NCBI RefSeq assembly: GCF_028473665.1
Contig: NZ_CP098774.1
Location: forward strand, 4,831,501 to 4,895,500
Origin: Sphingomonas sp. QA11
GTDB lineage: Bacteria > Pseudomonadota > Alphaproteobacteria > Sphingomonadales > Sphingomonadaceae
DNA length: 64,000 bases
Direction: 5' to 3'
Shown here: positions 1 through 8,768 of the stretch, piece by piece
Layout: each line of letters starts with the position of its first letter
How positions within the stretch are numbered: position 1 is the stretch's first letter
The notes under the pieces: generated by a model
Seen by the model: the letters and a program-made list of their open reading frames with translations, nothing else
Told to the model about the DNA's origin: nothing
The model's database searches: none
Program-made: the position numbers and the translations under genes

Positions 1-1
1 C

Positions 2-1417
2 GGCACCTTCAACGAGGTGCTGCGCACGACGATGGTGCGCAATGCCTTCCACGCGCTCAGCGACACGCCGACCCGCCTCGTGGCCTTTTCCGACGACATG
101 GACGGCCTGCGCAAGGTACCGGACAATGTCCCCAATCGCGCGATGCTCGCCGAATATCTCGGCAAGCCGCTGACCAGGGTGCCGGATCCGTTCGAGAAGT
201 TCGAAAGCTTCGCGCATCACAACAACGCGATGCTGCGTGATTTCCTCGATCGCTATGGCTTCGATTACGAATTCCTGTCCTCGACCACTGAATATGCCTC
301 GGGCCGGTTCGACCCGACCTTGAAGCTGATCCTCCGGCGCTACCAGGCGATCATGGATGTCATGCTGCCGACGCTCCGTGCGGAGCGTGCCGCGACCTAT
401 TCGCCGATCCTGCCGATCAGCCCGAAATCGGGCATCGTGCTTCAGGTGCCGGTCGAGGTGGTCGATGCCGATGCCGGGATCATCGCCTTCATCGATGAGG
501 GCGACCGGATCGAGCAGTCCGCGCTGAGCGGCATGGCCAAGCTGCAATGGAAGGTCGACTGGGCGATGCGCTGGACCGCGCTCCAGGTCGATTACGAGAT
601 GTCGGGCAAGGACCTGATCGACAGCGTCACCCAGGCGTCGAAGATCACGCGGGTGCTCGGCGCCCGCCCGCCCGAGGGACTCACCTATGAGATGTTCCTC
701 GACGAAAAGGGCGAGAAGATCTCCAAGTCGAAGGGCAACGGCCTCAGTCTCGACGAGTGGCTGACTTACGGGCCTGAGGAGAGCCTTGCCTTCTACATCT
801 ATCGCGAGCCGAAAAAGGCCAAGTCGCTTCACATGGGCGTCATCCCGCGCGCGGTCGACGAATATTGGCAGTTTCGCGGCAATTATGCCGGGCAGGAACT
901 GAAGGAGAAGCTCGGCAACCCGGTCCATCACATCCATGACGGCAAGCTGCCGACGGGCGAATTGCCGGTCACCTTCGGGCTGCTGCTCAATCTCGTCAGC
1001 GTGATGGGGGATGCGACCCGGGAACAGGTGTGGAGCTATCTTTCCAATTATGTGCCCGACGCGACGCCCGAGGCTTATCCCGAGCTCGACCGGCTGATCG
1101 GCCATGCGCTCGCTTATGGTCGCGATTTCGTCGCGCCCACGCTTCAGCGCCGCGCCCCCGAGGGTGTGGAGGTCGCCGCGCTCGAACGGCTCGACGCCGA
1201 TCTTGCTGCATTGCCGCCCGAGGCGAGCGCCGAGGACATTCAGAATATCGTCTATGAGATCGGCAAGACCAGCGGGTTCGAGACTCTGCGTGACTGGTTC
1301 AAGGCGCTCTACGAGACACTCCTCGGTTCGTCCCAGGGGCCGCGCATGGGCAGCTTCATCGCGCTCTATGGTATCGAGAACAGCCGCAAGCTGATCGCCG
1401 AGGCGCTTGCGCGCTGA
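2..1417 (+). CDS. lysS: Class I lysyl-tRNA synthetase, 3' portion (5' end outside window)
   Basis: The frame is open from the left edge and reads on to the stop, so the start codon lies upstream of the window; the GTG at 17 is only an internal codon. The product charges tRNA-Lys with lysine in the cytoplasm. It belongs to the class I (Rossmann-fold) LysRS family typical of alphaproteobacteria, not to class II. The KISKSKGNG signature near 715-738 is the KMSKS-type loop that binds ATP, and the all-helical anticodon-binding half follows it. The stop overlaps the first possible start of the downstream acetyltransferase, so the two are probably cotranscribed. The family call is secure; the N-terminal length cannot be judged. 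Confidence 0.93.
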   Translation, partial: GTFNEVLRTTMVRNAFHALSDTPTRLVAFSDDMDGLRKVPDNVPNRAMLAEYLGKPLTRVPDPFEKFESFAHHNNAMLRDFLDRYGFDYEFLSSTTEYASGRFDPTLKLILRRYQAIMDVMLPTLRAERAATYSPILPISPKSGIVLQVPVEVVDADAGIIAFIDEGDRIEQSALSGMAKLQWKVDWAMRWTALQVDYEMSGKDLIDSVTQASKITRVLGARPPEGLTYEMFLDEKGEKISKSKGNGLSLDEWLTYGPEESLAFYIYREPKKAKSLHMGVIPRAVDEYWQFRGNYAGQELKEKLGNPVHHIHDGKLPTGELPVTFGLLLNLVSVMGDATREQVWSYLSNYVPDATPEAYPELDRLIGHALAYGRDFVAPTLQRRAPEGVEVAALERLDADLAALPPEASAEDIQNIVYEIGKTSGFETLRDWFKALYETLLGSSQGPRMGSFIALYGIENSRKLIAEALAR

Positions 1418-1428
1418 TGGGAGGCGCG

Positions 1429-1911
1429 ATGTCGATACGGCCCGCCCGGGCTGACGATGCCGCTGCCATCTGGTCGATCATCGGCCCGGTGATCGGGGCC
1501 GGCGAAACCTATGCGCTCGATCGCGACATGGCCGAGGCCGAGGCGATCGCCTATTGGATGGGCGCGGACAGGGAAACCTTCGTCGCCGAGGAAGACGGTG
1601 TCGTGCTCGGCACCTATTATATCAGGGCAAATCAGGCCGGTGGCGGCAGGCATGTCGCCAATTGCGGCTATATGACTCATGTTGCCGCAACGGGTCGTGG
1701 CCTGGCGCGACGCATGGCGGAGCATTCGATCGATCGTGCGCGGCTGCGCGGCTTCCGGGCAATTCAGTTCAACTTCGTGGTGAGCAGCAACGACCGGGCG
1801 GTGCGCCTCTGGCAGTCGCTCGGCTTCGACATCGTCGGCACCTTGCCGCGCGCGTTTGACCATCCGGCGCACGGCTTCGTCGATGCGTTCGTGATGTTCC
1901 GGGACCTCTGA
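1429..1911 (+). CDS. GNAT-family N-acetyltransferase
   Basis: The product is about 160 residues and has the full GNAT layout. The N-terminal IRPARADDAAAIW is the usual first strand and helix. The acetyl-CoA-binding loop lies around ATGRGLARRM, and the C-terminal NDRAVRLWQSLGF segment is the conserved last helix and strand. I prefer the ATG at 1429 because GGGAGG sits just upstream of it. An ATG at 1417 that overlaps the lysS stop would add four residues. The substrate is unknown; phosphinothricin-type and amino-acid acetyltransferases share this profile. Its position directly behind lysS suggests shared transcription, not a shared function. Confidence 0.85.
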   Translation: MSIRPARADDAAAIWSIIGPVIGAGETYALDRDMAEAEAIAYWMGADRETFVAEEDGVVLGTYYIRANQAGGGRHVANCGYMTHVAATGRGLARRMAEHSIDRARLRGFRAIQFNFVVSSNDRAVRLWQSLGFDIVGTLPRAFDHPAHGFVDAFVMFRDL

Positions 1912-1913
1912 AA

Positions 1914-2093
1914 CCTCCCCTCCTAACCTCCCTCTCCCCTTGTGGGAGAGGGAAGGGACCCGCGCCGAAGGCGTGGGAAGGGTGAGGGGGACACTCGTCA
2001 CTGAGTATCTCGAACCTCACTCCCCCTCACCTTCCCGCAGCTTCGCTCTCCTTCCTCTCCCTGAAGGGGGAGAGGAAGCTGGAGGCAAAATGC
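1914..2093. repeat. Intergenic palindromic repeat cluster between convergent genes
   Basis: This gap holds several nested inverted repeats made of CT-rich and GA-rich arms. One arm at 1975-1991 (GGGAAGGGTGAGGGGGA) pairs with its near complement at 2021-2036. Smaller hairpins lie at about 1929-1955 and 2050-2078. Such elements are common between genes in sphingomonads by my recollection, and this one sits between convergent genes where it could end transcription from both sides. I see no coding potential. Confidence 0.6.
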
Positions 2094-2100
2094 GGCCCCT

Positions 2101-2994
2101 CTACTTCGCCCCGATAAAGGGCAGGGGTGCGCTCGCGCCGGTATAGGTCGGCAGCTTGCCGTCCCATTTCTCGACCGCGCGAAGGTTCACGATTTCCGGG
2201 TTGGTGCGGATCGCCTCGGCCTCGACCTGGATTGCCTTGGCGTCGCCTTCCGCCTTGGCGACCCGTGCCTCGGCGTCGGCCCGCGCGGTCGCGACATTCG
2301 CCTGGGCGGCAAGGGCCTGCTGTTCGTTGGCGATCTTCGCGTTGATCTGCTGGAGCACCGCGTCCGGTACGACGATATTACCCGCCCAGTAGAGTTGCTC
2401 GACCTGAAGGCCGACCGGCGCGAAATAGGCCTGGACGTGGCGCAGCGCCGTCTGGATCAGCTCGCTCTTGTGCGGGCCATATATCTCCTCGACGCCAAGC
2501 TGCGCGCCGCGCTCGACAATGGCGTTGCGGATGGCGTTGCGCAGCGGCCCCGCGATGATCGCGTCCATGTCGGTGCGATAGCGCTGGAACAGGATTGGCG
2601 CCCGGCTTGCGTCCACATGATAGGCAACGGCAACGTCGGCCGACAGCGCCAGCCCGTTCTTGTCCTGGAAGTTGAAGGCCTCGTCGACCCGGGTCTGTTC
2701 GGTCGCCGAACGAGTCCAGCTATAGGTGCGGGTAAAGACCGGATATTCGTAGATGTTGGTGCCGGGAGGGGCGAAATACCAGCCGACCGGCAAAGGCTGC
2801 GAGACCACGCCGGCATTGCCGCCGATATTGTTCACCCGGATGCCGACATAACCCGGCAGCACGCGCGCGAACGCATTGGTCAGGAAGATCGCCGTGATCG
2901 CGAATGCCATCATCCCCGCGATCAGCGCGCCACGGCGCCGCGTGAAGCGGCCAAGGCTGCGGGCTACCGGGACCTCATCGAATGTGTCGTCCAT
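2101..2994 (-). CDS. SPFH/prohibitin-domain membrane protein
   Basis: The product is about 297 residues. A single N-terminal membrane segment lies around residues 22-45 (after a basic RRR), followed by a prohibitin/band-7 SPFH domain. A long Ala/Glu/Lys-rich helical region then follows (repeats such as ARADAEARVAKAEGDAKA), typical of stomatin/prohibitin oligomerisation helices. SPFH proteins form large ring or cage assemblies on membranes and often influence proteases or lipid domains. I chose the ATG at 2994 because AGGAAA precedes it; an ATG 18 bases upstream lacks such a site. The small upstream membrane-protein frame overlaps this start, which suggests translational coupling. Confidence 0.85.
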   Translation of the reverse strand: MDDTFDEVPVARSLGRFTRRRGALIAGMMAFAITAIFLTNAFARVLPGYVGIRVNNIGGNAGVVSQPLPVGWYFAPPGTNIYEYPVFTRTYSWTRSATEQTRVDEAFNFQDKNGLALSADVAVAYHVDASRAPILFQRYRTDMDAIIAGPLRNAIRNAIVERGAQLGVEEIYGPHKSELIQTALRHVQAYFAPVGLQVEQLYWAGNIVVPDAVLQQINAKIANEQQALAAQANVATARADAEARVAKAEGDAKAIQVEAEAIRTNPEIVNLRAVEKWDGKLPTYTGASAPLPFIGAK

Positions 2995-3217
2995 CGTCTT
3001 TTCCTGTTGCATGCAGCGCGCGCACGATGCGCGTCAGCATTGCCGCAAGAACAAGCGGACTCAGCAGGAACAGGAAGATCGATGACCAGAGGCCGGTCGA
3101 CGTGTGCGCGTTGAAGAGCGCAGGCGCGACGAAAAGCAACAGCCAGAGGGCGGCGGCCATCACGATGACCGTCTCGATCCAAGGGCTCACGCCAATCCGT
3201 CTTATGTCTCGCTCCAA
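2975..3217 (-). CDS. Small hypothetical two-helix membrane protein
   Basis: This is a short frame of 71-80 residues with two strongly hydrophobic segments, around ETVIVMAAALWLLLFVAPAL and SIFLFLLSPLVLAAML, followed by a basic tail. The start is uncertain: a TTG at 3217 and a GTG at 3190 are both possible, and neither has a good ribosome-binding site. The stop overlaps the SPFH gene start by 20 bases, which argues that it is a real, translationally coupled gene. I do not recognise a family. A longer reading frame reaches 3385 but has no credible start and enters the nhaA promoter region. Confidence 0.45.
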   Translation of the reverse strand: MERDIRRIGVSPWIETVIVMAAALWLLLFVAPALFNAHTSTGLWSSIFLFLLSPLVLAAMLTRIVRALHATGKDDGRHIR

Positions 3218-3383
3218 TCCTCGAACGCTGCACCGCACAATATAATCATGCTGTGAGCGCAACGAAATGAGAATCGCCATGATGCACGCCGTGCACTGTC
3301 GATTGCACGACGCTTCCGTTTCACCGGCTTTGCTTGCAACGACATGCCACAAACCGGCATAGCGGGCTCGAAAGGGGACGCGC

Positions 3384-4592
3384 ATGAGCAGCCCGAAACG
3401 CCGCGGTTACGCCTCAGCCCTGCGCGCCTTCCTCGCCAATGAAGCGCTGGGCGGCATCCTGTTGATCGCGGCGGCGGCGCTGGCGATGGTCGCGGCCAAC
3501 TCGCCCTTCGCCCAGGATTATTTCCACCTGCTGCACGTCGAGACTGGGCCGGTCCTCGCCCCCGCGATCGGGCCGATGACGGTCCATCTGTGGATCAACG
3601 ATGCCCTGATGGCGGTGTTCTTCCTGCTCGTCGGGCTCGAGATCAAGCGGGAGCTGGTCGACGGGCAACTCGCCTCGCCCGAGCGGCGGCGCATGCCGAT
3701 CATCGCCGCGGCGGCCGGCATGATCTGCCCGGCGATCTTCTATCTCGCCATCACCGGCGGCGCGGCGGACTTGCGTAGTGGCTGGGCGATCCCGGCCGCG
3801 ACCGACATCGCCTTCGCCATCGGCGTGCTGGCGCTGCTCGGCCCGCGCGTGCCCGCCTCGCTCAAGCTGTTCCTGACCACCGTCGCGATCGTCGACGACA
3901 TGGGCGCGGTCGCGATCATCGCGGTCTTCTACAGCCACGGTCTGTCGCTGCTGGTACTCGCCGGCGCGGCGATCGTCGCTGGCGGCATGGGCGCGATGAA
4001 CCGGTTCGGCGTGGTGCGGCTCTTGCCCTATCTGATCGGGTTCGCTCTGCTGTGGCTGCTCGTGCTGATGTCGGGGGTGCATGCGACCATCGCCGGCGTC
4101 GTCGCGGCGATGACGATCCCGATCCGCCGATCGCCGGGCGCGCCCGATCATCGTGATTCGCCGCTCCATATACTCGAACACGCGCTCAATCCCTGGGTTG
4201 CGTATGGCGTGGTGCCGTTGTTCGGGTTCGCCAATGCCGGGGTGTCGCTTGCCGGGCTGGGGCCGTCGATCCTGGTCGAGCCGCTGGTCCTGGGCATTGC
4301 CCTCGCGCTTTTCTTCGGCAAGCAGCTCGGCATTTTCGGCAGCATCTGGCTTGCGGTCCGCTTCGGCATCGCGCAGGTGCCGCGCGGCGCTAGCTGGGCG
4401 CAAGTCTATGGCGTCGCGCTGCTCGCCGGGATCGGCTTCACCATGAGCCTGTTCATCGGCGGGCTCGCCTTCCCCGGCAATGCCGCGATCATGGACGAGG
4501 TGAAGATCGGCGTGCTGACCGGCTCGATCCTGTCCGCGGTGGTTGGTTTCGTCGTGCTGTATCTCGCCGGCTCCCGCACCAGGTCGTCCTGA
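3384..4592 (+). CDS. nhaA: Na+/H+ antiporter NhaA
   Basis: This 402-residue polytopic inner-membrane protein exchanges protons for sodium in pH and salt homeostasis. The family's functional acidic residues are present. Asp141 lies in TDIAFAIGVL, and the Asp171-Asp172 pair in VAIVDDMGAVAII corresponds to the ion-binding aspartates of E. coli NhaA. The NhaA-typical AVFFLLVGLEIKREL segment is near residues 77-91. AAAGGGGA precedes the ATG at a normal spacing. It is transcribed divergently from the SPFH operon, and no partner genes are evident. Confidence 0.95.
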   Translation: MSSPKRRGYASALRAFLANEALGGILLIAAAALAMVAANSPFAQDYFHLLHVETGPVLAPAIGPMTVHLWINDALMAVFFLLVGLEIKRELVDGQLASPERRRMPIIAAAAGMICPAIFYLAITGGAADLRSGWAIPAATDIAFAIGVLALLGPRVPASLKLFLTTVAIVDDMGAVAIIAVFYSHGLSLLVLAGAAIVAGGMGAMNRFGVVRLLPYLIGFALLWLLVLMSGVHATIAGVVAAMTIPIRRSPGAPDHRDSPLHILEHALNPWVAYGVVPLFGFANAGVSLAGLGPSILVEPLVLGIALALFFGKQLGIFGSIWLAVRFGIAQVPRGASWAQVYGVALLAGIGFTMSLFIGGLAFPGNAAIMDEVKIGVLTGSILSAVVGFVVLYLAGSRTRSS

Positions 4593-4664
4593 TTCAACCG
4601 GGGCAAGGATCATGGCAGCGTCGAAGCGCCGGCCCTCCGGCCCGTTCTTTGTCATGGTCGATCG

Positions 4665-4820
4665 ATGTTGAAGGGTTTTTTCCGTTGCTTCAGCGGAAAA
4701 TCCGGCGCTTTTCACCGCCGTTTTTCCGCTGTTAGGCATAACAGGGAAAAGCCGACCCAAGTAACTGTAAATGCGGGTGGAATCCGGCACGAAAATCCAA
4801 CATAACAGCGGAAGAAAAAT
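4665..4820. repeat. Dispersed intergenic repeat, copy A (inverted relative to 20527-20690)
   Basis: The reverse complement of this segment resembles 20527-20690 over roughly 150 bases. The 28 bases at 4793-4820 are an exact inverted match to 20527-20554. Further blocks then follow in the same order, including the CCCTGTTAT/ATAACAGGG palindrome and TTTTCCGCT/GCGGAAAA motifs. The segment lies upstream of the deacetylase gene at 4900. A longer reading frame of that gene runs into this repeat, which is one reason to reject the longer start. I see no gene within it. Confidence 0.75.
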
Positions 4821-4899
4821 AGGTGTTGGCCGATCGCGAAAAAGCCGAGTCGCTGCTGGATCCGGTTGCGCCGGTCTCCGCGCCGCGCGACAAGGCCGG

Positions 4900-5910
4900 A
4901 TGCGCTGTTTCTTCGACCCCCGTCAGCTCGCCCATGCTCCCCTGAAGGAGCTGCACAATGGCGGCTTCGCCGATTATGCTGAAAAGCCGGTCCGGGCTGA
5001 GGCGATCGCGGAGACGCTGGGCACGCTGGAGGCGCCCGTCGATCATGGCGATACCGCGATCCGTGCGGTGCACGATGCAGGGTATCTCGATTTCCTCAGG
5101 ACCGGGCCGGCGCGCTGGGCGGCGGCCGGGCGTCCGGGGGACGTGATCGGCTATATCTGGCCGATCGTCGCCCGGCGGGCGCTGAAGCTCGACCGGATCG
5201 ACGCGCTCGCCGGCCGCTACAGCCTCGACGCCTCCACCCCGTTGACCGGGGAGACCTGGGACGCCGCTTATTGGAGCGTCCAGTCGGTCCTTTCCGCGCT
5301 CGACGCGGTGCGGGGCGGGGATCGCGCCGCCTTCGCGCTGTGCCGTCCGCCGGGTCACCATGCCGGTGCCGACTATCTCGGCGGCTATTGCTATCTCAAC
5401 ACCGCCGCCATCGCCGCACAAGCCGCCCGCGATGCCGGGGCGAGGCGGGTCGCGATCCTCGACGTGGACTATCATCACGGCAACGGCACGCAGGACATCT
5501 TCTGGACTCGGGGCGACGTCTTCTATGCCTCGATCCATGCCGACCCGGCGACCGACTATCCTTTCTTCTGGGGCCATGCCGAGGAAACGGGTGAAGGGGA
5601 GGGGGCGGGTACCACGCTCAACCTGCCATTGCCGCAAGGGGCCGGGCTCGACGCGTTCCGGGCGGCGCAGGCGTCGGCGCTCGATGCTATCGCGCGGTTC
5701 GGCCCGGACCTGCTGATCGTCAGCTTCGGGGCGGATACGTGGGACGGCGATCCCATCTCCTTCTTCCGGCTCGCGACGGAGGACTATGCCGTGCTCGGTG
5801 GTGACATCGCCGCGCGCGGCTGGCCGACGGTGATCGCGATGGAGGGCGGCTATGCGGTGGACGCGCTCGGCGCCAATGTCGCCAGCCTTCTCGCGGGCTT
5901 CGCCGCCTGA
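4900..5910 (+). CDS. Histone-deacetylase-family amidohydrolase (acetylpolyamine amidohydrolase type)
   Basis: The product is 336 residues from the ATG at 4900 and is a zinc-dependent deacetylase of the arginase/deacetylase fold. Family residues are visible: His153-His154 in the RPPGHHAG motif, Asp190 and His192 in LDVDYHHGNGTQ, Asp279 in SFGADTWDGDP, and the catalytic tyrosine in EGGY (Tyr318). The N-terminus (MRCFFDPRQLAHAP) resembles acetylpolyamine amidohydrolases, which deacetylate acetylated polyamines or related small amides. A histone or acetyl-protein role is not implied by the family name. The longer open frame to 4771 runs into a dispersed repeat. It converges on the receiver gene with one base between stops. 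Confidence 0.88.
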   Translation: MRCFFDPRQLAHAPLKELHNGGFADYAEKPVRAEAIAETLGTLEAPVDHGDTAIRAVHDAGYLDFLRTGPARWAAAGRPGDVIGYIWPIVARRALKLDRIDALAGRYSLDASTPLTGETWDAAYWSVQSVLSALDAVRGGDRAAFALCRPPGHHAGADYLGGYCYLNTAAIAAQAARDAGARRVAILDVDYHHGNGTQDIFWTRGDVFYASIHADPATDYPFFWGHAEETGEGEGAGTTLNLPLPQGAGLDAFRAAQASALDAIARFGPDLLIVSFGADTWDGDPISFFRLATEDYAVLGGDIAARGWPTVIAMEGGYAVDALGANVASLLAGFAA

Positions 5911-5911
5911 T

Positions 5912-6358
5912 TCAGATGTTCCCTTCGGCCTCGGGAACCTTGATCACCGACAGGAACAGGCCAAGCTGGCGGATCGCCTGGGCGAAGCTTTCGTAATTGA
6001 CCGGCTTGGTGATGTAGACGTTCGCGCCGAGATCGTAGCTGCGCTCGATCTCCGCCTTGTCGTCGGTGGTGGTCAGGACCACGACCGGGGTGCGCCGCAG
6101 TGCCGCCTCGCCCTTGATCTTCGCCAGGATGTCGTTGCCGTTCATGTCGGGCAGGTTGAGATCGAGGATCACCAGGGCCGGGCCGCCCAGCGCCGGCCCC
6201 TTCTTGTCGTTGAACAGATAGTCGAGCGCCCGGGTCCCGTCGGTGAAGTGGACGATGTCGTTCAGGATGCCCGCCCGCCGGATATTCTTCTCGATCAGCC
6301 GTGCATGACCTTCATCGTCCTCGATCATCACGATGCTGACTGAGTGGTGATCGTTCAT
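5912..6358 (-). CDS. Single-domain response regulator (CheY/Rcp1-like)
   Basis: The product is 148 residues and consists of one receiver domain with no DNA-binding or enzymatic output. The acidic pair lies in MIEDDEGHA, the phosphoacceptor is Asp66 in VILDLNLPDMNG, and the conserved Thr and Lys are in VVLTTTDD and YITKPVNYE. The kinase stop codon ends immediately before this start, so the pair is an operon and the kinase is its probable partner. Such stand-alone receivers act as phosphate shuttles or through protein contacts. No downstream target is encoded nearby. Confidence 0.92.
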   Translation of the reverse strand: MNDHHSVSIVMIEDDEGHARLIEKNIRRAGILNDIVHFTDGTRALDYLFNDKKGPALGGPALVILDLNLPDMNGNDILAKIKGEAALRRTPVVVLTTTDDKAEIERSYDLGANVYITKPVNYESFAQAIRQLGLFLSVIKVPEAEGNI

Positions 6359-7882
6359 CTAATGCCCCTGTGCATCGGAGAGCGTGGTGGGAAGCGAAAG
6401 GCGGAAAGTCGCGCCCTTGCCGAGGTCGGAACGGACATCGATAACGCCGCCGAGCCGATACGCCAAGGCGCGGACGAGCGCCAGGCCGATGCCTTCGCCC
6501 GGCTGGTCCTGATTGCCGGCCCGGCGGAACAGGTCGAACACCCGGCTGTGATCCGCCGGCGCGATCCCGCGGCCATTGTCGCTGACCTCGAACGTCACGC
6601 GCCCGCCATGCCGCACACCGCGGATCTCGATCACGCCGGGACTGCCCGGCTTGAGATATTTCACGGCATTCTCGATCAGGTTCGAGAAGATCTGCTCGAT
6701 CGCCAGCCGGTCGCTGACGATCTCCGGAAGCGTGACTTGGATTGCCAGCCGGGTCTGGTTGCCGTCGATCAGGTGCTGCAGCGTCGCGCCGATCGTCGCG
6801 ACCAGGGCGGTCATGTCGATCCGCTCCGGCACGATGACGCGCCGGCCCTCGCGCGACAGCTTGAGGATCGCGTTGATCAGCCTCTCCATCTTCTCGGTCG
6901 AGGTGCGGATGAAGCGAATCGCTTCGGGCATCTCCTGGCGCGCGGCGGTACGCGCTTCCTCCGTGAGGATGGTGGGCGCGCTGGCTTCGGCGCGGTCGAT
7001 CAGCTCGGTGATCGCGCCGATCGAGGCGTCGAGCTCGGCGGTGAAGCCCATGACGTTGACCAGCGGCGCGCGCAGGTCGTGGCTGACGATATAGGCGAAG
7101 CGCTGAATTTCCTCGTTCGCACGGGTCAGGTCGGCGGTCCGCTCGTCGACCAGTTCCTCGAGCGATTCAGCGAAGTCGCGCAAGGCGTCGCGTGACGTGG
7201 CGAGGTCCCTCGTGTAGCGCTGGATGGTCAGCAGCGACGCTATCGCGACGAACAGCAACAGCGCGCCGGCGACGCCGATCGTCATGTAGAAGGTCCGCAC
7301 GCTGGCCCGCTGTTCGGCGTCGCGGAACGTGAGCAGCCGCTGTTCCTCGCGCTCCATCGACTTGCCGAGGTTGCGGATGCCGCGCATCCGGCGTGCGGTG
7401 GTTTCCTCGGTGAAGGCGTCGATCGCGTCCCCGATACGCCCGGCCTCGACCAGCCCGTTGGTGATGTCCCGGCGTGTCTCGATCGCCGCGACCAGCCGCC
7501 TGAGCCGGGTGAGATTCGCCCGTTCGCGGGGATTGTCGTCGGTCAGCTCGTCGATCTTGTTCAGCGCGCCCGGGATCTGCGCGGCGATCGTCCTGTAGCT
7601 GTCCAGATATTCCTGCTCCCTGGCAATGATGTAGCCGCGCCTCACCGATTCGGCCTGTTCGATCAGGACGACCGCGCGCGAGATGGCCAGTTCCACCTCA
7701 TAGGTGTGGTTGACGGCGCGGATATGTTCCTGGTTGCGTCCGGTCGACCAGATGGCGGCGGCCCCCGCGGCGACCAGGCTGGCGAAACCGATGACCATGC
7801 ATCCGATGAGGAAACGGCCCATCGACTGTTCCGCCCATCCGAAGCGCCGGGCGATTCCTCGGAACATGGGCCTGTCGAGCAT
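6359..7882 (-). CDS. CHASE3-type sensor histidine kinase
   Basis: The product is 507 residues. A first membrane helix lies around 22-45 and a periplasmic helical CHASE3-like sensor about 48-195, with a second helix at 198-220. A coiled-coil linker and a HisKA domain follow, with phosphoacceptor His268 in FAYIVSHDLRAPL. The HATPase domain has N-box FSNLIENAVKYL, DNGRGI and GEGIGLALVR. The HisKA and receiver types resemble phytochrome-operon kinases, but no chromophore domain is present. It is cotranscribed with the receiver gene directly downstream. An inverted repeat lies just upstream of the start. The signal sensed is unknown. Confidence 0.93.
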   Translation of the reverse strand: MLDRPMFRGIARRFGWAEQSMGRFLIGCMVIGFASLVAAGAAAIWSTGRNQEHIRAVNHTYEVELAISRAVVLIEQAESVRRGYIIAREQEYLDSYRTIAAQIPGALNKIDELTDDNPRERANLTRLRRLVAAIETRRDITNGLVEAGRIGDAIDAFTEETTARRMRGIRNLGKSMEREEQRLLTFRDAEQRASVRTFYMTIGVAGALLLFVAIASLLTIQRYTRDLATSRDALRDFAESLEELVDERTADLTRANEEIQRFAYIVSHDLRAPLVNVMGFTAELDASIGAITELIDRAEASAPTILTEEARTAARQEMPEAIRFIRTSTEKMERLINAILKLSREGRRVIVPERIDMTALVATIGATLQHLIDGNQTRLAIQVTLPEIVSDRLAIEQIFSNLIENAVKYLKPGSPGVIEIRGVRHGGRVTFEVSDNGRGIAPADHSRVFDLFRRAGNQDQPGEGIGLALVRALAYRLGGVIDVRSDLGKGATFRLSLPTTLSDAQGH

Positions 7883-7883
7883 G

Positions 7884-7915
7884 GGCGTTTCTAGATTCGC
7901 CCGTCCGGAAACGCC
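7884..7915. promoter_or_regulatory. Inverted repeat upstream of the kinase-receiver operon
   Basis: GGCGTTTC at 7884-7891 and GAAACGCC at 7908-7915 are perfect 8-base inverted repeats separated by 16 bases. They lie in the 51-base gap between the exonuclease stop and the kinase start on the minus strand. This could be an operator of the two-component operon or a transcription-attenuating hairpin. No T-tract follows, so a simple terminator is less likely. Confidence 0.4.
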
Positions 7916-7933
7916 AGCGTGACGGGCGCAGGC

Positions 7934-8695
7934 CTAGAACAGCGCGCCTTGCAGCGTCGTCCGCCCGACGGCACCGCCGCCGCGGCGGCGCGCCAGCTCC
8001 GTCTCGGCGGTGAAGCGCACGTCGATGTCGCGGTCGCCCAGGAAGCGCGCGAGCGATTCATCCTCGATCTCGCGCCAGTCCTTTCCGCGATCGGGGCCTT
8101 GGCGGACTCGCGGGAGCAGGCCGGGCAGGTTCGACCATTCGATCAGCTGGGGAAGCCCGACCTGGTTGAGCATGTCGCGCAGATGGAAGGCGGTGACATA
8201 GGCGTCGGGAAAGGCCCGGTGCGCGGGCAGGCCGCGCTCATGCTCGATCCCCTCGGGCTTGCGCCAGTAGCGCAGCACCTGGTTGGAGAAGCTCGGGCAG
8301 TCCGGCCAGAGGCGCATGGCGCATTTCCACGTGCATACCCAGTCGGCATTGCGGGTGAGCGCAGGCGTGCAATATTGTTCCTCGAAATCGGCGCGGTGCG
8401 CCGCGAGCGCGACGCGGCGCGGCCACGGGTCCAGCACGGCACGGGCGACATCATGCCAATAGGGCGCGTCGGCGACCTGCTCGTCGAGGATATGGTGGAT
8501 CGCCTGCGTGATCGGCGGAATCTGCCGGCCTGGATTGACCAGGCGGCTCCCGCCCTCGCCGTGCAGTTCCCACCGGCCCTCGGCGCCGAGCGCAACGTCC
8601 TGCCACCCGATCTCGCAAACGCCGTGCGCGGGCGGCGCCGGACCGGTTGTCTCTAGGTCGACGACGCGGATAAGCTGGGGCTGAGGGGGAGGCAT
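7934..8695 (-). CDS. DEDDh-family 3'-5' exonuclease (DnaQ-like)
   Basis: The product is 253 residues from the ATG at 8695. The exonuclease signature is complete. Motif I is Asp13/Glu15 in VVDLETTG, motif II lies around ALAAHRADFEEQY, and motif III is HRAFPDAY, with the histidine that defines the DEDDh subclass. The family removes nucleotides from 3' ends of DNA or RNA; it includes the Pol III epsilon proofreading subunit and exonuclease X. No extra polymerase-binding module is obvious, so a stand-alone exodeoxyribonuclease X-like role is more likely than a polymerase subunit. The longer frame to 8812 overlaps the phosphomannomutase end and contains the hairpin at 8739-8762. Confidence 0.85.
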   Translation of the reverse strand: MPPPQPQLIRVVDLETTGPAPPAHGVCEIGWQDVALGAEGRWELHGEGGSRLVNPGRQIPPITQAIHHILDEQVADAPYWHDVARAVLDPWPRRVALAAHRADFEEQYCTPALTRNADWVCTWKCAMRLWPDCPSFSNQVLRYWRKPEGIEHERGLPAHRAFPDAYVTAFHLRDMLNQVGLPQLIEWSNLPGLLPRVRQGPDRGKDWREIEDESLARFLGDRDIDVRFTAETELARRRGGGAVGRTTLQGALF

Positions 8696-8738
8696 GCCCT
8701 TACGTGGCGGTTCGAGGCGCGGAATGCGAGTCCCTAAA

Positions 8739-8762
8739 GCCCCTCCCCCGAAGGGAAGGGGC
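8739..8762. terminator. GC-rich hairpin between phosphomannomutase and exonuclease
   Basis: On the minus strand a 10-base stem (GCCCCTTCCC against GGGGAGGGGC, one mismatch) closes a TTCG loop and is followed by CTTTA. It lies 6 bases downstream of the phosphomannomutase stop. A weak or partial terminator is the simplest reading, allowing some read-through into the exonuclease. Confidence 0.55.
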
Positions 8763-8768
8763 CATCCC

